64,000 nt of DNA, taken from NCBI GenBank assembly GCA_963704565.1, contig OY969917.1:2418001-2482000 (forward strand), read 5' to 3'. The DNA comes from Rhodoblastus sp963704565. GTDB lineage: Bacteria; Pseudomonadota; Alphaproteobacteria; Rhizobiales; Beijerinckiaceae. The notes below the pieces were generated by a model. It made no database searches. It was given only the letters and a program-made list of their open reading frames with translations, and was not told the origin of the DNA. Both the position numbers and the translations under genes were made by a program. Within the stretch, counting starts at the first letter, position 1, and each line of letters opens with the position of its first letter. Of the stretch, positions 24,687 through 34,842 are shown in pieces.

Positions 24687-25919
24687 TCAGGCCTTGTCGA
24701 GGCCATAGAGCGAGTGCAGCGTGCGCACCGCAAGTTCGGTATAAGCCGCGTCGATCAGCACCGAGAACTTGATCTCGGAGGTGGTGATCGCGCGAATGTT
24801 GATCCCCTTCTGGGCCAAAGCGCGGAAGGCGTCGGCGGCGACGCCGGTGTGGCTGCGCATGCCCACGCCAATCGCCGAAATTTTCACCACGTCGGTCGAA
24901 GCCTGCAGCGTCGAGACGCCGATCTCGTCCTTGACCTTTTCGAGGATCGCGCGGGCGCGCTCGAATTCGGCGGTCGGAACGGTGAAGGTGATGTCCGTGG
25001 TCCCGTCTTCCGAGGCCACCTGGATGATCATGTCGACATTGATGTTGGCCTGGGCGAGGGGCTGGAAGATCGCCGCCGCGACGCCTGGCTTGTCCGCCAC
25101 CTTGTGCAAGGTGATCTGCGCCTCGTCCTTGGAAAAGGCGATTCCGGTGACGACCTGCTCTTCCACTATATCCTCCTCGTTGCAAATCAGCGTGCCGGGC
25201 CGGGGGTTCGCCGGATCGTCGAAGGACGACCGCACGAAGGTCTTGACCCCGTGGACCATCGCCATTTCGACGGAGCGCACCTGAAGCACCTTGGCCCCGA
25301 GCGAGGCCATTTCCAGCATTTCCTCGAAGGCGATCTTGTCAAGCCGCCGGGCCTTGGGAACGATGCGCGGGTCGGTGGTGTAGACGCCATCCACGTCGGT
25401 ATAGATGTCGCAGCGATCCGCATGGACCGCCGCCGCGACCGCCACCGCGCTGGTGTCCGAGCCGCCGCGCCCGAGCGTGGACAGCCGGCCGGTCGCCGGA
25501 TCGAAGCCTTGGAAGCCGGCGATCACCGCGACCTGCTTTCGCCCGAAGCCCGCGATCAATCCGGCGCCGTCGATGCGGGCGATGCGCGCCGAGCCATGGG
25601 CGTCATTGGTTTCGATCGGAATCTGCCAGCCCTGCCAGGAGCGCGCCGGAATTCCCATCTCCTGAAGGACGATGGCGAGCAGGCCCGAGGTGACCTGTTC
25701 GCCCGAGGCGACCACCGCGTCATATTCGCGCGGGTCGTAATGTTTGCTGGACTCGTTGACCCAGCCGACCAGTTCGTTGGTTTTGCCGGACATGGCCGAG
25801 ACGACGACCGCGACCTCATGGCCTTCGTCGATCTCGCGCTTCACATGGCCCGCCACATTGCGGATTCGTTCGATATTGGCGACCGAAGTGCCGCCGAATT
25901 TCATCACCAGACGCGCCAT
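24687..25919 (-). CDS. lysC: Aspartokinase
   Basis: Aspartokinase phosphorylates aspartate as the first step to lysine, threonine and methionine and the cell-wall precursor diaminopimelate. The 410-residue protein starts MARLVMKFGGTSVANIERI, with the kinase domain up to about residue 245 (FGGTS, GRGGSDTSAVAVAAA, TDVDGVYTTDPR). Two ACT domains follow, which normally bind the feedback inhibitors lysine and threonine. A longer in-frame N-terminus exists but lacks family features, so the ATG at 25919 is chosen. It is divergent from ubiG. Confidence 0.95.
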   Translation of the reverse strand: MARLVMKFGGTSVANIERIRNVAGHVKREIDEGHEVAVVVSAMSGKTNELVGWVNESSKHYDPREYDAVVASGEQVTSGLLAIVLQEMGIPARSWQGWQIPIETNDAHGSARIARIDGAGLIAGFGRKQVAVIAGFQGFDPATGRLSTLGRGGSDTSAVAVAAAVHADRCDIYTDVDGVYTTDPRIVPKARRLDKIAFEEMLEMASLGAKVLQVRSVEMAMVHGVKTFVRSSFDDPANPRPGTLICNEEDIVEEQVVTGIAFSKDEAQITLHKVADKPGVAAAIFQPLAQANINVDMIIQVASEDGTTDITFTVPTAEFERARAILEKVKDEIGVSTLQASTDVVKISAIGVGMRSHTGVAADAFRALAQKGINIRAITTSEIKFSVLIDAAYTELAVRTLHSLYGLDKA

Positions 25920-26056
25920 ATCAATCTGAAACCGCTCTCTCGATCCTCTATCGACCCGCCGCCACGCGACCCGCATGAACCGCCTCGGCTTTCGAGCCTT
26001 TCCTTCGCTTTTTCGCGCAAAAGGCTGGAAAACTCGCGCCATCGGCGCGGGGCGGC

Positions 26057-26087
26057 TATACATGACGGGGCGCATGGATTGTGTCAA
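26057..26087 (-). promoter_or_regulatory. Candidate promoter of lysC
   Basis: On the minus strand a perfect TTGACA (26087-26082) is followed, after 19 bases, by TGTATA (26062-26057). The spacing is longer than optimal, but this is the best match in the lysC-ubiG divergent gap. Confidence 0.35.
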
Positions 26088-26115
26088 CGTTTGAAGGACA
26101 AGTTTGGAGCGCGAC

Positions 26116-26889
26116 ATGGCGGAATTTCATGGCGAAGCAGCCGGCAGCGTCGATCGCGACGAATTGGCGCGATTCGCCCGGCTCGGCGACGACTGGTGGG
26201 ATCCGAACGGCCCGCAGCGCGCCCTGCACAAGCTCAACCCCACCCGCGTGCTTTATTTGCGCAACCTGTTCTGCGCCCATTTCCCCGACGGGACGAAGCC
26301 GCGCGACCGCAAGGCCGAAAAGCCGCTCGCCGGACTGCGGATCGTGGACCTCGGCTGCGGCGGCGGCCTGTTGTCCGAATCGCTCGCGGCCCTGGGCGCG
26401 CAGGTGACGGGCGCCGATCCGGCGGAAGAGAATATCGCCGCCGCAAGGCGCCATGCCGGGGCGGGAGGCCTGGAGATCGACTACCGCCCCGTGACGGTCG
26501 AGGCGCTTAGCCTTTCCGGCGAAACCTTCGACGCCGTGCTGGCCATGGAAGTCCTGGAGCATGTCGCCGATGTGAAGGGATTTCTCGCCGCCGCCGCCGC
26601 GCTCGTGCGTCCCGGCGGTCTACTGGTCGGCGCCACGCTCAACCGCACCCTGAAAAGCTACGCCCTCGCCATTGTCGGCGCCGAATATGTCCTGCGCTGG
26701 GTCGAACCGGGCACGCACGATTGGCGCAAGTTTCTGCGTCCATATGAAATGGTGAAGCCGCTTGAGAGCTGCGGACTCAGGGAAATCGACCGGGCTGGCA
26801 TCGTCTATCACCCGATTTCCGACGAATGGCGGCTCTCGGGCGACATGGACGTGAATTACATGATCGCGCTGGAGCGTCCGCCCGGGTGA
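26116..26889 (+). CDS. ubiG: Ubiquinone biosynthesis O-methyltransferase UbiG
   Basis: UbiG performs both O-methylations in ubiquinone synthesis using SAM. The 257-residue protein has the family N-terminus with FARLGDDWWDPNGPQRALHKLNPTR, the SAM-binding motif I VDLGCGGGLLSE, the acidic ADPAEENIAAAR, the MEVLEHV post-motif and THDWRKFLRPYEM near the C-terminus. The ATG at 26116 is preceded at six bases by GGAG; an in-frame TTG twelve bases earlier is less likely. It is divergent from lysC. Confidence 0.96.
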   Translation: MAEFHGEAAGSVDRDELARFARLGDDWWDPNGPQRALHKLNPTRVLYLRNLFCAHFPDGTKPRDRKAEKPLAGLRIVDLGCGGGLLSESLAALGAQVTGADPAEENIAAARRHAGAGGLEIDYRPVTVEALSLSGETFDAVLAMEVLEHVADVKGFLAAAAALVRPGGLLVGATLNRTLKSYALAIVGAEYVLRWVEPGTHDWRKFLRPYEMVKPLESCGLREIDRAGIVYHPISDEWRLSGDMDVNYMIALERPPG

Positions 26890-26919
26890 CGGCGCGACAA
26901 AACGGGAGCAGGCGCCGGA

Positions 26920-27228
26920 ATGAGAAAATTTCTGCTGGCGCCGCTGTTTTTGAGCGCGACCTTGAGCGGATGCAACTTCATCGGGGCGGCGACCGTCCCC
27001 GCCTCGGTCCTTCCGCCGGAAGACGCGCGGCGGCCGGAGCGCTCCCTTCGCATGGCCCTCTTTGACTACGCCCGGTACGATCCGTTCCGCGACGCCTATA
27101 CCGACAAGATTTCCACCATGCCGGAGGACGATCTTTACCGCTACGCGCAAAGCGCGACGCCCGAGCACGCCGCCTGCATGCGCTCGCTCGGCTGGCAGAC
27201 CAGGCCCGGAACTTATTTCAGATTTTGA
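26920..27228 (+). CDS. Small putative lipoprotein
   Basis: This 102-residue protein begins MRKFLLAPLFLSATLSGCNF, a type II signal peptide with lipobox LSGC, so Cys18 would be lipidated. The mature part is short and rich in charged and aromatic residues (LFDYARYDPFRDAYTDKI), with a second Cys in HAACMRSLGWQTRPG. I do not recognise a family. It follows ubiG by 30 bases and shares a terminator region with the convergent atp operon. Confidence 0.65.
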   Translation: MRKFLLAPLFLSATLSGCNFIGAATVPASVLPPEDARRPERSLRMALFDYARYDPFRDAYTDKISTMPEDDLYRYAQSATPEHAACMRSLGWQTRPGTYFRF

Positions 27229-27234
27229 AAGAAA

Positions 27235-27262
27235 AAGGCGCCTGTCGCGGGACAGGCGCCTT
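27235..27262 (-). terminator. Intrinsic terminator of the atp operon (possibly bidirectional)
   Basis: A perfect 10-bp stem (GGCGCCTGTC with GACAGGCGCC, loop of four) lies between the convergent lipoprotein gene and atpC. On the minus strand it is followed by TTTTTCTTT, a proper U-run. On the plus strand only a TTC follows, so the main direction is that of atpC. Confidence 0.85.
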
Positions 27263-27284
27263 CAAAGATCTTTGGTCGTGAAGC

Positions 27285-27689
27285 TTAAGCCCCGAGCGAA
27301 AGCTTCAGCTCGTTGAGCTGGTCGAGCTTTTCGGACGCGATCTTGATCGCCTCGTCCGTCCTGGCGTCGGCAAGGTCTTCCTCGGCGTTCTTGATGTCCT
27401 GCGCGAGTTGCATCGTGTCGAACTGCTCGAACGGAACCGCCTGATCGGCCAGAAGGGTCAGGCCGCTCGCCGCGACATCGGCGAAACCGCCGCGCACGAC
27501 CAGCCGTTCCGGCGCCCTGTTGACGGTGGCGAAGATTTCGACGATCCCCGCCTTGAGGAGGGACATGACCGGCGCGTGGTCCTTGAGGACCGTGAACTGG
27601 CCGTCGACGCCCGGCACGACCACGGACTCGACTTCGCCCGAAAACAGCAGCTTTTCCGGCGAAACCAGTTCGAAGTGAAAAGTCGTCAT
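27285..27689 (-). CDS. atpC: ATP synthase F1 subunit epsilon
   Basis: This is the central-stalk subunit, which couples rotation and can inhibit ATP hydrolysis. The 134-residue protein starts MTTFHFELVSPEKLLFSGEVE and contains VPGVDGQFTVLKDHAPVMS and the VRGGFADV strand, then a short C-terminal two-helix segment. The ATG at 27689 is set by the family N-terminus. It is the last gene of atpHAGDC, 52 bases after atpD. Confidence 0.96.
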   Translation of the reverse strand: MTTFHFELVSPEKLLFSGEVESVVVPGVDGQFTVLKDHAPVMSLLKAGIVEIFATVNRAPERLVVRGGFADVAASGLTLLADQAVPFEQFDTMQLAQDIKNAEEDLADARTDEAIKIASEKLDQLNELKLSLGA

Positions 27690-27741
27690 CACTCTCTCCA
27701 ACCTGGGCTTTCCGCCCATGCGGACCCTTTAGGGCCCGCTA

Positions 27742-29199
<1,458 letters not shown>

Positions 29200-29227
29200 T
29201 TTTCGTCCTCACATTCTCTCAATACGG

Positions 29228-30091
29228 TCAGAGCGCTTCGGCGCCCGAGATGATTTCGATCAGTTCCTTGGTGATCATGGCCTGACGCGTCCGGTTGTAG
29301 ATCGTCGTCTGCTTCTTGATCATGTCGCCCGCATTGCGCGTGGCGTTGTCCATGGCGCTCATGCGGGCGCCCTGTTCCGACGCGGCGTTTTCCAGAATCG
29401 CGCGGAAAATCTGCACGGAAATGTTGCGCGGCAGCAGGACCGCCAGAATTTCGTCCTGGTCGGGCTCAAACTCGTAGGACACGGCGGCGACGCCGGCCGG
29501 AATTTCCGCCGGGATCAGCCTTTGCGCCGTCGGAATCTGCTGAATGACCGAACGGTATTTGGAATAGAACAAAGTGGCGACGTCGAACTCGGCCTGTTCG
29601 AACATCTTGATGACCTTCTTGCCGATCGGCTCGGCGTTTTCGAAGGCGATCTGACGCAAGGCGCGCAGGTCGATCAGATCGACGATCTGCTTCTCGAACT
29701 GCCGGCGGAGCTGGTCATGGCCCTTCTTGCCGATGCAGAGGATCTTGACATTCTTGCCTTCGGCCTGAAGCGCCAGCGCCTTTTCGCGCGCCAGGCGGAC
29801 GATCGAGGTGTTGAAGCCGCCGCAAAGGCCGCGCTCGGCGGTGGCGACGACCAGAAGATGGGTCTCGCTCCTGCCGTTGCCCGCGAGAAGCGCGGGACCG
29901 GCGCCGGGCTCGAAGCCCGAGGCGAGATTGGCCAGCACCGTCCCCATGCGCTCGGCATAGGGACGCGCCGCCTCGACCGAGGATTGCGCGCGGCGCAATT
30001 TCGCGGCGGCGACCATCTGCATCGCCTTGGTGATCTTTTGCGTCGCCTTGACCGAGGCGATGCGCGTGCGAAGGTCCTTCAACGAGGCCAT
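29228..30091 (-). CDS. atpG: ATP synthase F1 subunit gamma
   Basis: This is the rotating central shaft of F1. The 287-residue protein starts MASLKDLRTRIASVKATQKITKAMQMVAAAKLRRAQ, the classical N-terminal helix, has the conserved ERGLCGGFNTSIVR turn, and ends in RQAMITKELIEIISGAEAL. Length and motifs are normal. A strong intercistronic hairpin lies between the upstream atpA and this gene. Confidence 0.97.
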   Translation of the reverse strand: MASLKDLRTRIASVKATQKITKAMQMVAAAKLRRAQSSVEAARPYAERMGTVLANLASGFEPGAGPALLAGNGRSETHLLVVATAERGLCGGFNTSIVRLAREKALALQAEGKNVKILCIGKKGHDQLRRQFEKQIVDLIDLRALRQIAFENAEPIGKKVIKMFEQAEFDVATLFYSKYRSVIQQIPTAQRLIPAEIPAGVAAVSYEFEPDQDEILAVLLPRNISVQIFRAILENAASEQGARMSAMDNATRNAGDMIKKQTTIYNRTRQAMITKELIEIISGAEAL

Positions 30092-30152
30092 TTTGTGTCC
30101 GCGCGACTGCCGCTCTTGCCGTCATATCCGACGCCGCGAGCGCTCCAGGAGG

Positions 30153-30184
30153 CGGGCCCGCCACGCCGTGGCGTGGCGGGCCCG
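30153..30184 (-). promoter_or_regulatory. Perfect 15-bp stem-loop between atpA and atpG
   Basis: The arms CGGGCCCGCCACGCC and GGCGTGGCGGGCCCG are fully complementary with a two-base loop. It begins seven bases after the atpA stop inside the 100-base atpA-atpG gap, with no U-run. It may adjust relative expression by stabilising the upstream message or by partial termination. Confidence 0.6.
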
Positions 30185-30191
30185 GTTGATA

Positions 30192-31723
<1,532 letters not shown>

Positions 31724-31724
<1 letters not shown>

Positions 31725-32308
31725 CAGCCGACCTCTTTCATACGTGTGCGGAGCGAATTGAGTTTGGTTTTCACCGAGCCGTCGACCATGCGCGAGCCAA
31801 GCTTGACGACGATGCCGCCAATGATCGAGGGATCGACATTGACATTGACCTTGATGGTCTTGCCGCCGGAAACCTCGCGCAGCGCCTGTTCCAGCGCGGC
31901 GTTATGATCGGACGACAAAGGCGCGGCGACGGTCACGTCGGCGCGGGTCACGCCCTTGGCCTTGTCGTTCAGCGCCTGGAAGGCGCGGATCATGTCGGGA
32001 AGGACGAACAGCCGGCGCTTGGAGGCGACCAGCTTGATGAAATTGGCGGTGATTCCGCCGAAGCCATATTTGTCGAGCAGCGCGGAAACCGCCTTGAGCT
32101 GATCCTCGGCGGAAAAGACCGGGCTGAGGACGAGGCGCTTGAGATCGGCGCTTTGCTCGATCATCTCCTGGAAATTGCCCAAGGCGTCGGCGACGGCGTC
32201 GGCGGCGTTCTGTTCCTGGGCAAGGGAGAAAAGGGCCAGGGCGTAGCGTTGCGCGACGCCGGATGTCGGATTGGACGCGGAATTTTTTGAGTCGTCGACT
32301 TCAGCCAC
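31724..32308 (-). CDS. atpH: ATP synthase F1 subunit delta
   Basis: This peripheral-stalk subunit connects F1 to Fo. The 194-residue protein has the family signature of GVAQRYALALFSLAQEQN at its start and IIGGIVVKLGSRMVDGSVK near the C-terminus. No ATG fits; the best start is GTG at 32308, with GAAGGGA about 12 bases before it. It is the first gene of the F1 operon; the Fo genes are not in the window, as is usual in alphaproteobacteria where they form a separate operon. Confidence 0.92.
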
Positions 32309-32595
32309 GCGGAAAAGTCCCTTCGAGATTGATCGACCATCCCCCTCGAACGGTCCGGCGGCGGCCGCCACATCTTGCCGAAGGGCTGAAGCATGAGGAT
32401 ACGGAGAGCGTCCAAAGCATGGCTCCCCGAAAGGCGGGGCCTCCGTAACATAGGGCGCCAACTGGCGCAACCCTGACAATCCCGGCAAAAGCATGGACGA
32501 AAGTAGGGAATTGCTTTGACTTGTCCGCATTCCCGGGAAAAATCCTGCGACGCTCGTACTAAAAGACAATCGGCGCAGCGTTGCGCGGCGGCTTT

Positions 32596-34803
32596 TCAAA
32601 GAAAATTCTGAGGATCGATGTCCACCGCGACCCGAACGCCGCCCTTCGGCCGGGGGGCGCGCGCCAAAACGTCGCGCAGGAAAGCGTGCAGATCGGCGGC
32701 GCGCGGCGCCCGCGCCAGGAGGCGGAAACGGCTTCTGCCGCGCAGCATGGCGATCGGCGCCTCGGCCGGCCCGAGAACGGCGATCTGCGCCGCCGGCCCT
32801 TGCGCCTCGGCTTGCGCCCGATGGGCGGCGCGCGCCAGTTCGCGGGCGTGGGACTCGGCGGCGGCGCGATCCGGCGCGGAAACCACGATCGCGGCGAGCC
32901 GCCCGAATGGCGGCAGGCCGCCCTGGCGACGCACTTCGGTCTCTTCTCGGTAAAAGCGCTCGAAATCGCCGGACAGCAGCGCCCGCAGCACCGGATGATC
33001 CGGCTGAAACGTTTGCAGAAAGGCGCGCCCCGGCCGCTCGCCGCGCCCGGCCCGGCCCGCCACCTGATTGAGCAGTTGGAACGTCCGCTCGGCGGCGCGC
33101 GGATCGCCATTGGCGAGCCCGATGTCGGCGTCCACCACGCCGACCAAGGTCAAATGCGGGAAATGATGGCCCTTGGCGACAAGCTGGGTGCCGATGACCA
33201 GATCGAATTCGCGATTCTCCACCGCCCGCAATTCCGCCCGCATCCGCTGCGTTCCGCCTGGCATGTCCGAGGACAGCACGAGCAGCCGGGCCTCGGGGAA
33301 GAGCCCGGCGGCCTCTTCCGCCAAGCGTTCGACCCCCGGCCCGCAGGCGATCAGCGAATCCTCGGTTCCGCAGGACGGGCATTTGTCCGGGCGGCGCTCG
33401 ACATGGCCGCAATGGTGGCAGACCAGCGCCCGGCGCGCGCGATGCTCGACCAGCCAGGCCGAGCAATTCCTGCATTGGAAGCGGTGGCCGCAGGCGCGGC
33501 ACAGAGTCAGCGGCGCATAGCCGCGCCGGTTGAGGAAAAGCAGCGCCTGTTCGTTGAGCGCGAAACTTTGCCGCATGGCCTCGACGAGGCGCGGCGCGAT
33601 CCATCTGCCGCGTGGAGAGTCTTCGCGCCGCAGGTCGATCGCCTCGATTTTCGGCAGGGCCCGCCCGGCGAAACGGCTTTCCAGCTTCAGCCAGCCATAG
33701 CGCCCCTGGCGGGCGTTTTCGCGCGTCTCGATCGACGGCGTGGCGGAGGCCAGCGCAATGGCGCAGGATTCGCGCTGGGCGCGCACCACCGCCATGTCGC
33801 GGGCGTGATAGATCACGCCCTCCTCCTGCTTGTAGGCCGCCTCGTGCTCCTCATCGACCACGATCAGCCGCAAGTCCTTGAACGGCAGGAACAGAGCCGA
33901 ACGGGCGCCGGCAACCGCCCTGACCTCGCCTTCGGCGGCGCCGCGCCAGATGCGCGCGCGGCGGCGCTCCGACAGGCCGGAATGCCATTCCGCCGGCGGC
34001 TGGCCGAATCTCTTGGCGAAACGTTCGAGAAATTGCGCCGTGAGCGCGATTTCCGGCATCAGGATCAGGGCCTGGCCGCCTTCCTGCAAGGCCTGGGCGA
34101 CGGCCTCGAAATAGACTTCCGTTTTGCCGGAGCCGGTGACGCCTTCCAGCAGGATCGGCTTGAACGCCCGCGCGGCGACCGCTTCGCGCAAGGCCCGCGC
34201 GGTCTCTTCCTGCGCCGGCGAAAGGCGCGGCGCGCAGAAATCGGGGTCGGGCCGTCCGCCGGGCGTTTCCGGCGGCAAAGCGATCGCCTCCAGCGCGCCG
34301 TCGTCGACGAGAGCGTCCACCACGCCGGTCGAAACCCCGGCGAGTTGGGCGAGTTCGCTCCTGGCCACGGAGAGATCGCCGACCAGCGCCGCCAGCACCC
34401 GGGCGCGCGCCGGCGTCGGGCGTTTCGGCGGCGCGCCGGTGGCGCGAACCGCGATGCGCAGGGGTTCGTCTTCCGCGTTTTCCGCCGCCCGCGTCGCCAT
34501 GCGCAGGACCATGCCGCGCGGCGACATGGTCCAGGCGGCGATCCAGTCGAGGAGAGCGCGGAATTTCGCCGCCAGCGGCGGCAGGTTCAGCCGCTCGATC
34601 ACGGATTTCAGTTTTTCCGGCGAACCGCGCCGCAAGGCCCAGACCACGCCGATCTGGGTGCGCGAACCTAGCGAGACCTTGACGAAATCGCCTTCCGCGA
34701 GGGTCATCCCGTCGGGAACGACATAGGAATAGGGCTGGTCCACCGCGACCGGGACCAGCGCCTCGGCGATTTCGGCCTCATTCCCGGCGCGGCGCTCGCT
34801 CAT
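32596..34803 (-). CDS. priA: Primosomal protein N' (replication restart helicase PriA)
   Basis: PriA recognises stalled forks, unwinds the lagging strand and loads the primosome. The 735-residue protein has an N-terminal DNA-binding domain (VAVDQPYSYVVPDG), a superfamily 2 helicase core with Walker A LEGVTGSGKTEVYFEA and DEEH box VVDEEHEAAYKQEE, and the eight zinc-binding cysteines (CRACGHRFQCRNC and CHHCGHVERRPDKCPSCG) inserted between helicase motifs. The C-terminus ends AVDIDPQNFL, as in the family. It lies downstream of secA and upstream of the atp operon, all on the minus strand. Confidence 0.95.
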   Translation of the reverse strand: MSERRAGNEAEIAEALVPVAVDQPYSYVVPDGMTLAEGDFVKVSLGSRTQIGVVWALRRGSPEKLKSVIERLNLPPLAAKFRALLDWIAAWTMSPRGMVLRMATRAAENAEDEPLRIAVRATGAPPKRPTPARARVLAALVGDLSVARSELAQLAGVSTGVVDALVDDGALEAIALPPETPGGRPDPDFCAPRLSPAQEETARALREAVAARAFKPILLEGVTGSGKTEVYFEAVAQALQEGGQALILMPEIALTAQFLERFAKRFGQPPAEWHSGLSERRRARIWRGAAEGEVRAVAGARSALFLPFKDLRLIVVDEEHEAAYKQEEGVIYHARDMAVVRAQRESCAIALASATPSIETRENARQGRYGWLKLESRFAGRALPKIEAIDLRREDSPRGRWIAPRLVEAMRQSFALNEQALLFLNRRGYAPLTLCRACGHRFQCRNCSAWLVEHRARRALVCHHCGHVERRPDKCPSCGTEDSLIACGPGVERLAEEAAGLFPEARLLVLSSDMPGGTQRMRAELRAVENREFDLVIGTQLVAKGHHFPHLTLVGVVDADIGLANGDPRAAERTFQLLNQVAGRAGRGERPGRAFLQTFQPDHPVLRALLSGDFERFYREETEVRRQGGLPPFGRLAAIVVSAPDRAAAESHARELARAAHRAQAEAQGPAAQIAVLGPAEAPIAMLRGRSRFRLLARAPRAADLHAFLRDVLARAPRPKGGVRVAVDIDPQNFL

Positions 34804-34842
34804 CCTGTCGCTCCCGGCGTCGGCGAGACGCGTGGAAGGGCC

